From positions 275,071 to 339,070 of the forward strand of contig JAIVFH010000029.1 of assembly GCA_025765595.1 (NCBI GenBank): a stretch of DNA of 64,000 nt. The letters run 5' to 3'. Shown here in pieces: positions 12,055 to 22,471 of this stretch. A program made the position numbers and the translations under genes. This DNA comes from Obelidium mucronatum. Its lineage: Eukaryota > Chytridiomycota > Chytridiomycetes > Chytridiales > Chytriomycetaceae. The stretch's first letter is position 1; each line of letters begins with the position of its first letter. The notes under the pieces are model-generated. The model saw nothing but the letters and a program-made list of their open reading frames with translations, was not told where the DNA came from and did no database searches.

Positions 12055-12275
12055 TTGTGGGACAAAATCGTCAACACACTGGATGGAACGCGTCTAATTT
12101 CATCTCGTCTTTTCTTGAAACGTTTTCTGCGTATTCCGTGGCTACAAATCAGAGTGTCTGATGGTTCGCTTCTCAGCCTGATACATCACAGAGAGTACCA
12201 TCATCAACGCCATTTCAAATTAGCAACAAATCCAGCGGAGCAGATGCAATCTTCTCGATGCGGAAGCTAGATCTA
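12055..12275 (+). pseudogene. Relic of the first repeat of the five-repeat/7TM family
   Basis: In one frame this stretch reads WNASNFISSFLETFSAYSV, then ATNQSV, a TGA, then WFASQPDTSQ. The paralogues read the same: NF..LFSTYSPLTNQSVWWF..Q. The stop replaces the first Trp codon of the WW pair (TGG to TGA), and the similarity fades by about 12275. It lies about 170 bp upstream of intact-start paralogue C. It is an N-terminal fragment left by local duplication and decay. No 7TM part follows. Confidence 0.6.
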
Positions 12276-12449
12276 TCGTTTTTTCTATCGTTGTTTGGAA
12301 TTTTATGACCAAATTCTCTCAAATTCTTAGTAAGCAGTTAGGAGTCCACTCGCGTCAGATAAATCGAATTAAAACAAGGATTCGATGCTTTTTAAGTTTT
12401 TTTTTCTTGGTATAGTTGTCATTGTTTGGAAAAAAAGAAAAGGGAAACA

Positions 12450-14599
12450 ATGGACGCAACTGTATTCTTGACACACTTTAATACAGCCTTTTCAACGTAT
12501 ACGCCTTTCACGAACCAGAGTATTTGGTGGTTCGCAGCTCAATCGGATGCCATTCAAGTGTCAATCATCAACTCTCTTTGTGCCGCGAATGATACAATCG
12601 ATGTCAAAATCTCAACTCTTGATATTGTCGAACAGACATTTGATTTGGCCAAAGCTCCAGAATCAGCTGTGCAAATGTGTTTGCTTGCATACAATATTAA
12701 TGATCACATGAAGGATACAGTGAAATCGCAAATTCAACTTGGAGCCTTGAATCAGTTCTTGTTTTCTCCCTTTAGCCCAGGCAGCAGAAAATGGATTCGA
12801 AAACAAGATGAAGATACGCAAGTGGATGCAATATATTATATTTGCGAGCAATATGGTTTTACGGCTGAGCAAATCATCCAAGTTACCGACTATCTGTTTG
12901 GGAGTGGTGGAATTCACGAGTTGAGTACCAAAACGCTAGGGGCTCTTACACTCTGCGCGAGTTCAGCATACTTTGTCCTTCATTCAGATTCAAATACAAG
13001 CATCCAATGGTTTGGTCGTCAAAATTTGGTGATACAGCAAAGGCTGCTTGTACGCTTATGTGCAGCAAAAGAAATACCCACTGGCAACCTGAAACACATT
13101 TTCGGAACTCTGCGACGGGATGCATCGAATACTACTATTCAACTCTATGATTTTATTTTCGATGGTTGTATAGCGACGCGAGAGTATAGCATGGCAGACA
13201 TTGTGAAGCGATTTGCCGGAAACCTTGATGCAATGCCAGTGCATGTATGGGTGGCTTTCCAGAATATTTCTCAACAATTGAACTTTATAGATTATATGTA
13301 TTCAGGTATTTCATCTATCGGTTTCAAGGGAAAGATAAGGCAACTGACCATTTTTTTAAAAAAAAGGAAAGTCGCTGCTTGACCACCAGTTTTTTTATTC
13401 CTACTCAGTCATTTCCAAATTATTCACATCGTACACCGACTATCTGAGTTCAGTCGGAATAGCAACAAAGTATTTGACATACAAATCTAACCAGTGGGAA
13501 GATTTTTACGCGTCAATGGAAGATTTCGAAAGCGATATTTCATTTCTCGGCAACACCGTTTGGTTTGGCTCACAAAACCTAACCACCCAAATACGGGCCA
13601 TGAATCACCTCTGCGCGGATCAAAGTTTCGATTCAGACTTACTTGTGAAAATGTTTCATAACTTGGTCTTATTGACAAATGCGGACTTTCCGCTCCTGGA
13701 TGAAATGCACAAGTGTGAAAGATCAGAGAGCCTTCAGCTTGACACTCGAGTCAAACTATACGCTTTCGTTTCATATGGAATATGCTGTCTGTTAATGATT
13801 CCTCAGCTATAGCGTAATCGTGTTTCGCCAACAAAGTCAATCCAAAACTCCAAAAAAACAATCCAAAACTCCAAAATTGGCCAAATTTGATATCATTATG
13901 ATAATTAATCTGTTGAGCTTATTATGCTATGACATTGTAATTGCAGTGTTTTGGGCGAATCGGGTGTACACCTTTTTCAAAAGTTTGCCTTCTCAGCGCG
14001 TCAGTCAAGGAATCTTGTACGTTCTCATATTTGTGTTTACATCGTCATGGAATATTTCGTACCTCCATTTGTCATATATGCGTTCGGAAACAATTTTGAA
14101 AATGATTTGGCCGAATTCAGTTCGTTTGATCAAGTTGTTATTCAAGTATTCCTTCTTGATTCTGGTTAGTCCAGTGATATTCAGTATATTGGAGTTTTTA
14201 AATAATGATATAATCTGGAATACATTGACGTGGGCGACTGTGGCCACAAATGATATTGTTCTGCTGATTTTGGATGGGCTTCTTGTATACACGTTTGCAA
14301 AGCATGTGTCAGAGATTAGGAGGGATGTGGATGTCCCAAACAAGCATTTGGATATTATTTCCAGATGGGGTGGGGCGGCAGGCGCAGTTGTCGTTTTGAT
14401 TTCCATTTCTTCTATTACGACAATGTATGGGCTGATGGCTGGGGAAGGGTCTTATATGATGACTTCGGTGGTAATAATGGCTGGTCTTATGCATGTTGTT
14501 TCGGCACTTTTGCTTGGAATGAAGTACCGGCTTTATAGAGAGTCTCTTCTCGAAACGGCCCGTACAGTTTCAAGTAATCAAACTGCTGTCAGAAAATGA
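12450..14599 (+). pseudogene. Receptor-like protein C (five-repeat/7TM family), one frameshift
   Basis: Exon 1 is 12450-13305 and exon 2 starts at 13409; the phase-1 intron sits at the same place as in B, D and E. Five repeats are visible: NQSIWWFAAQSDAIQ, SRKWIRKQDEDTQ, SIQWFGRQNLVIQQ, VHVWVAFQNISQQ and NTVWFGSQNLTTQ. In the first membrane helix the frame breaks at about 13797: AFVSYGICCLLMI continues one frame over as FLSYSVIVFRQQS. Beyond that the 7TM part is open to 14599 with SYMRSETIL, MIWPNS, ISRWGG and a short tail. A small tandem duplication (CCAAAACT units, 13840-13877) follows the break in the first cytoplasmic loop. A single-base error or a genuine mutation would both explain it. 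The rest of the gene looks under constraint. Confidence 0.6.
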
Positions 14600-14665
14600 A
14601 AAAATATTAAAATTGAATAACGTTGGTTGGAACCCAAATACAATAAATTTTTACGAAATGAAACA

Positions 14666-16730
14666 ATGAATACGACGTACTTTGTCCACAACTTTGACGC
14701 GTTATTCTCCACATATTCTCCACTGACAAATCAAAGCGTTTGGTGGTTCAATAGCCTCACTGAACCCTTGCAATCACAGATTGCTGTTTCTCTCTGTCAC
14801 GAGGCTGTTCCTGTCAACTCGCTTTTGACCTTCAGCCAAACCTTTGTTTTGAGCGAGACAAATCAGCATATTATTGACTCCTGTACACCAAGCGAGTGCT
14901 CACACCACAGCAAAGTTCGAAACAGATCTGATTGTTGCGAACCCATACACGCCAGGAGCGAGACGGTGGTTCCTGAAACAAAAAGCAGAGGATCAAGTTG
15001 GTCTACTATCATATATTTGCAAATCCTGGGGATATTCGCCATGGCAGACGGTGCAGGTGCTGGAATACTATCTCCAAGACAAACCCACTTTGCCAAAGGA
15101 TGCTCAAGTGGCGGCAGATACGTGCATTTCATCGGCTCGATTTCTAATGTTTCCATATGTGGATTTTCACTGGGATTGGCTCGCGATTCAGACTGAAAAT
15201 ACAAAGAGACGACTATTGGTTCTTTTGTGCGCGGACATGACCGTTGGTACCTTGGAGTTGACGAAAATCTTCATACGACAGCTGCAACGGAATACAACAA
15301 TACACGAATCAACTGCGCGCTGTATTCTCATGCGAGATATGACAATTCATGATGTTTATAGACAGTATCAGCTCAAAAATACTCTATCGGATGACGCCAA
15401 ATTCTGGTTTGCTATACGGAACTCAACAGAAAAGGAGCTGACGATTGACTATTTATTTGGAGGTGTGTACATTTATTCGTTTCGTTCCCATGAGGTTTAA
15501 TGAATCCCCAAATATTAATAATAAGGGTACATCTTCTACGATCAAGGACCACCCATTATCTATACATTACCACAATTAGTTGCCATAATGAACGGTTACA
15601 TCAAGTACCTATATGACCTTGAATTTCCAGTTCAGTCACTGGCGGATCGTGCCAATGCATGGTTTTTCGAATACATGAAGTTCAAGAGCTTTCCGGGAGA
15701 GGGGCATTGGGGATTCAACCTTGTATGGTTCGGGTCGCAGAATTCGAGCGTTCAGCTTGAAGCAGTGAGAGAATTATGCACGAATCCTGTGTACACCCCT
15801 GCAACTGTTTATTCTGTCTTTAAAACATTCTTTCGATTAATTCCTCTGGAACCAGAGATTCACAATGAAATGAGAAGATGTCCGAAAGATAAACAATCCA
15901 TGAGTGACCATGTCGCGCTTGTTTCGATGTTCTTGGGTTGTGCAGGGTTCTGTGGATTAATGATTGTTCTGTTTAGCCTCATTTTATACCTGGAGTTCAG
16001 AAGCTTCGAGAAGCCCAACGAGGCGGGATTCTCGCATTTTAATTTGGTTATGCTCGCAAGTCTTTTGTGTCTCCTTGGCGAGGATATTGCAAACGCGTGG
16101 TTCATAAACTCGGCGATTTATAACTTTGAAACAATGATATCATCAACGATAACGGGAGTTAGTGTCGTCTACTCTCTCACATTTGTGTTTAATTGTGGAT
16201 GGAGCTTTTCATTCTTGCATCTGTCCTATGTACGGTCTGAGTCTCTTGTTCATTTAATCTGGCCGACCACGTATCAATACATCAAGAGGGCGTTTTTAAT
16301 TTCTCCCATTGTATTCTTGGCTCCGATTATAATCAGTGCTCTCGAAATTGCGGGTGTTGCCACGGCAACATTAACGTGGACTTCTTATGCAGTTTCAGAA
16401 GTTTACTTATTCGTTTTGGATTTGGTGTTGCTTTTCACGTTCATCAAGTTTGTTCGAGGAGTCTATGTTGATTCAGATATCTCAAATCAACAGTTCAATG
16501 CAATTTCGCGGTTTAGTTCTGTGAGCTCGTTTCTCTGTTTGTTGATTACGCTGAGTGCTTTGGCAAGACCGATTATAACAGAATATACTACTGGAAGCGA
16601 TACAAGCAATTTATATATGCGTGGCGGTTGGGACGGTTCTTATGCATATTTCTACATTTGTTGTACTGTGTTTGAAATGGAAGTTGTTGCGAGACAGGAT
16701 TTCAAAAACAGGAACGCTCATTTAAAGTAA
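14666..16730 (+). pseudogene. Receptor-like protein D (five-repeat/7TM family), one frameshift and small deletion
   Basis: Tandem with C, 66 bp downstream of its stop. Exon 1 is 14666-15462 and exon 2 15526-16730, with the shared phase-1 intron (63 bp). The start MNTTYFVHNFDALF and repeats NQSVWWFNSLTEPLQ, ARRWFLKQKAEDQ, HWDWLAIQTENTK, KFWFAIRNSTEKE and NLVWFGSQNSSVQ match the family. Near 14880-14900 the frame changes (IIDSC.. continues as TTAKFETDLIVANPY), and a few residues appear missing compared with C, so this break is more than a single-base slip. The 7TM half is intact: FSHFNLVMLASLLCL, SYVRSESLVHLIWP, SPIVFLAPI and VLDLVLLFTF. C and D are each other's nearest relatives here. Confidence 0.6.
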
Positions 16731-16883
16731 TGACTTTCATGCAATGCTTATAATACATAATACTGTTCAAATTAAAGTTAAATGACCAAAAAAAATGAGG
16801 CAATAATTATATTTATCCATAGTGTTTCTGAGCTTCCCTCCTCATTCTGATAAACTTCCGCCGCATCCACCTTTTTATTGGGA

Positions 16884-19318
16884 TCAGTAAGTCCGCCTCA
16901 TGCTCCTACTGCCACCAATTGCATCAAAACTGCCCCCACTGGACATGACAGATGTCCCTGCAAACCCAACCGACCCAGCAACACTTTTTCCAACAATACT
17001 AGCCGTTCGAACCCTCATCACATCAGCAGAAACCGCAGAAACGCCAGCAAATCCTCCCACTTCGGAATCACCCACGCCGCCACCGCCGCCGCCGCCCCCA
17101 CTACTCACTCCTGTCCCCGTAGCCCCCCCACCTACAACCACCCCATCCTCTTCTTGCTCCTCGTCGACACCATTCAGATATCGCTGGATAAACTCCTCTT
17201 CTGGCGTTTCCACCATATTCTTGCGTTGGAATGCAACAAACATGATCAACATGCCTCCCAGCTTCGCCAAACAGACATACAAAGTCTCACGAAACACTTG
17301 ATTGTAGAACATGCTGACAAGGGCGGCTGTGTATGCCGTCAATGTGACGATTGCACAGAATGGGCCAATGAAGGGACCCAAATCAAAAGGCCGTCTTGTT
17401 TTTTTTTTTTGTTCACCCGATCGAATGGACGAATAAAAAAAAGGAAGATAAAAAAAAAAGAAGGGAAAGCATTAGATAAAAGGGTAAGGACGTGAAAATT
17501 GTGCGTCAAGAAACGTGATATTCACTTACTTTAAATTCGGGTAACTCCATCGCATTTGCAAGTACGCAAGGGAAACACTGATATAAGCAATGATTGCATA
17601 CAGCAGACTTCCGTTTAAGAAAGCTTCTCCGACTACACCAGATGCTTCTGTAGAAGGAAAAAAAAAAGTATTTTGATTAATTTTTTTTTTAACTCTTTTC
17701 TCGATCTTTTCCTTAAAAAGCAGACTTAACGGAATTGAAGCATCAAGGCAGAAGAGAGACACATGGCCATTGAAAAGAAGAGTGCGTATACGGGTGAACT
17801 AGTTTTTTGGTATACTTTGGCCAACTGGATAAAAAAAATATTTTTTGTAACGGTTTTATATTTGATTGAAAGAGAGTCGCCATTACAAGTTTCGGATAAT
17901 ATCCAACTTTGCTGAGCGCGAATATTTGTCGTGATGTTGCGTATACGTAGATTGCGATGCTTAGGAGGGGTTAAATTATTAAACAAAGAAAACAGAAAGT
18001 AAACTGTTAAAAAATACTCCACTTACAACAATAAAATACATGGTACATAGAGCACAAAATACAAAGCAGATGCAGTCATACTTGAACCCAGCCCACCAAT
18101 CCCATACGAAGCCAGAAACGCGTCAATCAGTGGATTATTCGCCCCAACAAGCACCGAAATCCCCGGTGGAACACACGGAACCAACACAATCACGTATCCC
18201 AAAACCCCAAGAATAGATACAAGCGCCATAATCATCAATCGAGGAGCATTCTGAACAAAGTCCTTTCCTTCCTCTGCACACAGAGGTGCCATTTCGAGCC
18301 CAGATATTGACCAGAGCATGCTGACCATGGCGGGCCATATCGGGGCGGTTCCAAATGGGAAAAGGAGGTCGATTGTTGATGGGGATTCGTTGATTGTTCC
18401 GTTGGCGAGTGTAAAGTTGACTCCTGGTAGGTTTACTGCGTCTTGGAGAGCGTTTTTACTGATGTCAAAGTACTTTAGAGAAGGAAGGACGACAGAGAGT
18501 CCGCCAAAGACGGCGATAAACAGTAAGGCCCCACAGAGAGCAACAAACGTCCGAACTCCTGTCAGATTTGCCCCGAGGACAATCACAGCAAAGGGAATCC
18601 AGTATAAAGGTGCCAATTCATTTGGAGTTCCGAAAATCTGGAATAATGAAATAAAATCAAGGTGTGCGTTGGTTTGTGGTGTTTTTTAGTAAGAGATTGC
18701 CAACCAAACGTCCATTACCTGCGAACAAGTGGATCCTATCATCCAAAACCCTTGCGCTGCAAAAAGAATATACTCCCACGCTTCGCAGCTTCCAACCAAA
18801 AATCCTGCAAACGGTCCAAACGCGGTCCTTGCAAAGATTGCCATCCCCCCATTCAAAGGCAACATGACCATCAATTCCAGCAAGATGCAGAAAAAGCAAA
18901 TGTAGGTGGAGAAAGCGAGCGCAGAAGACGCAATCAGTGTTCCATAACCGGAAGAGAGAACCAAGTTCCAAACCGTGGGGCTGCTGATACAGAGGTTGCT
19001 TGATGCGAATATGATGAAAAGACCCCATTTCCCCAACGCGTCAGTTTGGAGTTCTCTCTCTTTGAGGAACGCTTGATCGACTTGTTCGTATTTGCACGCA
19101 TCGGAACCGAGATTGGTTTTCAGAGAGGCAGGGAACTCGGAGATGGAACTGATGAGGGACGCGCTAATTTTTACCATAGATATGCCTCGACTTGTTCGGC
19201 GATTTGAAGTGCCAGTGTTTGGCGGAATATTCTCGATTGACTGTGCAGCGGCTGGATAGGCGTCATTTAAAGGGACGCGTATCGATTGAAGAGGTTTGTT
19301 GTGTGGTGTTGTTGGCAT
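16884..19318 (-). CDS. Amino-acid/polyamine/ethanolamine-type permease (APC superfamily)
   Basis: The start at 19318 (MPTTPHNKPLQ) opens a hydrophilic N-terminus, then a multi-exon membrane protein. Exon 1 ends near 18720 (GSTCSQ|), exon 2 (about 18640-18026) contains IWPAMVSMLWSISGLEMAP, and exon 3 (about 17950-17880) encodes YATSRQIFALSKVGYYPKL, the conserved (S/Y)RxxFALSRxGxxP motif of APC transporters. Exons near 17825-17700, 17650-17530 and 17381-16884 complete about 12 TM helices and a Gly-rich C-terminal tail. Together with DALGKWGLFIIFASSN at the first helix this suggests an amino-acid or ethanolamine permease that imports substrate by proton or sodium coupling. Substrate specificity cannot be read from the sequence. 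Minor exon limits are approximate. Confidence 0.75.
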
Positions 19319-19498
19319 GTTACTGTGAGGGCTTTTTTCTTTTGTTTCCTAGAAGATTGCCCGATCAGTTTTCAGAACTGTGTGCCTCAACCTTGATATA
19401 AGCATTGCCGTAGAAAAAGAATATTATATATTGGAATGTCATTTGAAAACTCTGACATCCGCTTCAAGATTGCTTTGATTTATGCTTAATGATCCTTT

Positions 19499-20598
19499 CT
19501 AAGCAATAACACCCTTCTCCTTCAACTTTGAAATCAATTCGTCGACAGATTCCACCTTGACACCACCGGCACGTTTGGCGGGTTCTTCCACCGTCAAAGT
19601 GACAAGTTTTCCAGTGAAATCAACTCCGAGCTCTTTGGGGGAAGTCTTTTCGATGGGCTTCTTTTTTGCCTTCATAATGTTTGGCAGTGTTGCGTACCGA
19701 GGCTCGTTGAGTCTGATATTATATAGTATCAGTATTGACTTTACTGCCAAAGGCAGTTGAAAAGAAGAAAGAAAGAATATATCGCCTACGACGGTAACCA
19801 CAAAAGAAGCCACCGCCCACGGCGTTAGAGATCCGCCTTCGGCAGTAGAGACCCGCCTTCGGCAGTAGAGACCCGCCTTCAGCGGAGACCAAACAAAAAC
19901 CTCAAATCTGCGGTAATAATAGCCGGAGTTTGCATTTTAATAGTTTCGAGTCCCGCCATCAATTTCTCTCACGACGGTAACAGATTTGTGGTCTGCAGCG
20001 ACATCAATCTTTGAAGCAAAAGTAGCCTGCGGCCAGTCCAAGAGACCGGCGAGCATCTGACCGGTCTGGTTCGCATCATCGTCGATGGCCTGTTTGCCGA
20101 GAATGACGAGATCGGGCTTTTCCTTGTCGACGATTGCCTTGAGGTATTTCGCGACCTTGTTGGTGAAAAAAGAAGAGTCAAAAAGAAGAGTAAAAAAAAA
20201 AGAAGAGAGAAGAAAGTAGAACACGATAGAACACGATAGAAGAACAAAAGAACACTCACGCCCAGCGGCACGCTCTCGGCGTCGCCCGTGTCGACGTGCA
20301 CCGCCTTGTCGGCGCCCAGCGCCAGCGCCGTCCGCAGCACTTCGACGGCCTTGGCGCCGCCGACGGACACGGCGACGATCTGATTGGCTGCGCGCGCCTC
20401 CTTCAGCCGCAGCGCCGCCTCGACGGCGATTTCGCAGAACGGATTCATCGAGTGCTTCGCCGCCGCCGTGTCGACGCGTCCGTTCGCGACGCGGATCTTG
20501 ACCGCTTTTTATTGGCGTCGTATTAGTAAGCGGCGGCGGCGTATTAGTAACTGGCTACCGTAGTCGACAACCCGCTTGATCGGAACGAGGATCTTCAT
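19499..20598 (-). CDS. Electron transfer flavoprotein subunit beta (one frame break)
   Basis: The start [13 protein letters not shown] at 20598 and the phase-1 junction to [12 protein letters not shown] are canonical for ETF-beta, as are [51 protein letters not shown] and the C-terminal [19 protein letters not shown]. The protein forms a heterodimer with ETF-alpha in the mitochondrial matrix, binds AMP and passes electrons from acyl-CoA dehydrogenases to ETF-QO. At about 19950 the conserved [16 protein letters not shown] needs one base removed from a GGG run, so there is a +1 break in a gene expected to be essential for fatty-acid oxidation. The last intron carries short GC-rich palindromes (19826-19883). 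Exon 2 lies in a GC-rich patch. Confidence 0.85.
19820..19885. repeat. GC-rich short repeats in ETF-beta intron
   Basis: The unit CCGCCTTCGGCAGTAGAGA is repeated about three times in tandem within the intron, the last copy diverged (CTTCAGCGG). Its core is half of the palindrome ACCGCCGAAGGCGGT that is dense in the next gene's intron. Confidence 0.7.
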
Positions 20599-20672
20599 TT
20601 TTTGGTTTTTTAATATTTCAAATAAAATAAAATAAAAGTAAAAATAAAAATAAAATAAAAGTAAAATAAAAC

Positions 20673-22293
20673 ATGGCCATCGCTTCTACCCCCATCGATC
20701 CAAACGCCCCTCTCGCAAAGAAACCAATCTCGTTCCAGAACTTGGCCATTGGCGCCGCGTTAAACATGTTTGAAGTCACTACACTGGGTCAACCATTCGA
20801 AGTCATCAAAACTCAAATGGCTGCAAACAGAGGACAGTCAATGGCGGCTTCTATTGCAACAGTTTGGTCTAGAGGTGGCGTTTTTGGTTTTTACCAAGGC
20901 CTTATTCCTTGGGGTGAGTTTTGTAGTTTTTGATTGTTGTTGTTTATTATCGTTTGGTTGCTGCATGCAAATATGACGTGATGGATTTCTTTTTTTTTTC
21001 GTCTCTCTCATACCGCCGAAGGCGGTGCTCTAATCGCCGAAGGCGAAACCCTACCGCCGAAGGCGGGACCACACCGCCTTCGGGCGGTGTATTCTTTTTT
21101 TTTCAATTCTTCTGGCGCCGAAGGCGGGACCCCACCGCCGAAGGCGGTGTATTCTTTTTTTTCAATTCTTCTGGCGCCGAAGGCGAGACCCTACCGCCGA
21201 AGGCGGTGTATTCTTTTTTTTTTTCAGTGAAATACCGCCGAAGGCGGTGTATTATCCAACCGGCCATTTCTCAATGATAATTCTAACATTTTTCCTTCTT
21301 CTTCTTCTTCCTCTTCTTCTTCCAAGCTTGGATCGAAGCGGCAACAAAGGGCGCTGTTCTCATGTTTGCAGTTTCAGAGTTGGAATACCAATTTAGAGTT
21401 CTTGGTGCTTCCGTTCCTGTTGCTGGTATCCTGGGTGGTATGGGTGGTGGTATTGTTCAAGCTTATACCACAATGGGTTTTTGTACTTTTATGAAGGTAT
21501 TTTAAACTACCTTACCAACCGCCACAGGCGGTATATCCTTCCTTCTCTTCTTCCTTGTTTTCATTTTCCAAAAATTCATCTTTCTTCAATATTTTTACCA
21601 ACCAGACAGTCGAAGTCACACGCCACAAGGGAGGCTCCGGCCCCTCAACAATCCACCGTCCAAGTCGCGCTCGAAATCTTCAAACGCGAAGGCTTCGCTG
21701 GAATCAATAAAGGTGTGAATGCAGTCGCCGTTCGTCAATGCACAAACTGGGGGTCCCGGTTCGGGCTCTCGCGTATCGCTGAAGACTTGATTAAAGGAAA
21801 AGACAAGTCGAGAAAATTGTCGGATTTGGAAAAGGTGGCCTGCGAGTAGTTTGGGTGGGGCCTTGAGTACGTGGAATCAGCCGATTGAGGTGATTCGAGT
21901 CGAGATGCAGAGTCAGTTGAAGGTGGCTGGGAGACCAGAGAAGATGACCATCAGTAGTGCTGTAAGTTGCCGTTCTACCTATATCGCCGAAGGCGGTTTA
22001 TTTTTTGTTTAACTTGAATGTATTTTGCCTATCTTGTGATTCTAAAATCTCACTCAATCAACTACTACATTAGGCTGGTTGGGTGTACAAGCAGAATGGA
22101 ATTCTTGGATTCTACCGTGGTGTCACCCCTCGTATTGGATTGGGTATTTGGCAAACTGTGTGTATGGTTGCATTTGGAGACAAGGTAAAAAATTCCGCCT
22201 GTTTTTCTATCTTTTTCAAGTTCTGATCTTTGAATTATCCAATTCAATCTAATTATATCATAGGTCAAGGCGTACTTTGAGAAAAAGAACTGA
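20673..22293 (+). CDS. YHM2: Mitochondrial citrate/oxoglutarate carrier (YHM2-like), one frame break
   Basis: Five exons: 20673-20913, 21327-21496, 21606-21961, 22074-22184 and 22264-22293. The protein is a mitochondrial carrier family member with strong YHM2 signatures: [79 protein letters not shown] and [21 protein letters not shown]2 exchanges citrate and oxoglutarate across the inner membrane (NADPH shuttle) and was first linked to mtDNA maintenance. In exon 3, near 21840, the reading frame needs one base removed (GGCCTGCG) to join LEKV to [16 protein letters not shown]. In such a conserved gene a sequencing or assembly error is the likelier explanation. Intron 1 (413 bp) is unusually long for this window because it holds an array of GC-rich palindromes. 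Confidence 0.9.
21011..21252. repeat. Array of GC-rich palindromes and ~62-bp tandem units in YHM2 intron 1
   Basis: The 15-base near-palindrome ACCGCCGAAGGCGGT or a close variant occurs about eight times. Two to three tandem units of about 62 bp combine two palindromes with the linker TGTATTC, a T-run and CAATTCTTCTGGC. Each palindrome can fold to a 6-bp GC stem with a GAA loop. Further single copies lie at about 21520-21535 (variant CCGCCACAGGCGG) and 21985-22000, both in introns of the same gene. Confidence 0.85.
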
Positions 22294-22471
22294 AGACTGC
22301 GGCTTTATTTTTTGCTGTTTCTTTGTTTTAGGTTTTTGAAGAACCTCCTACTGCTTTTTTTTTCCATGTTTTGGCATGTTTCTTTCGTATTGAGCAATGT
22401 AACAATATACGGATTGTTTACCCCTTTCTTATTGAAGCATTTCGATTTGTTTTTGAATCCTTCACAAAAAG

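Noticed and set aside
13780..13880. Tiny intron as an explanation of the frame break in receptor-like gene C
   Set aside because: The only GT/AG pair available would give an intron of about 20 bp, too short for spliceosomal removal.
21011..21252. Palindrome array considered as a CRISPR or regulatory RNA locus
   Set aside because: The units lie inside a spliced intron, linkers are shared, and no unique spacers exist.
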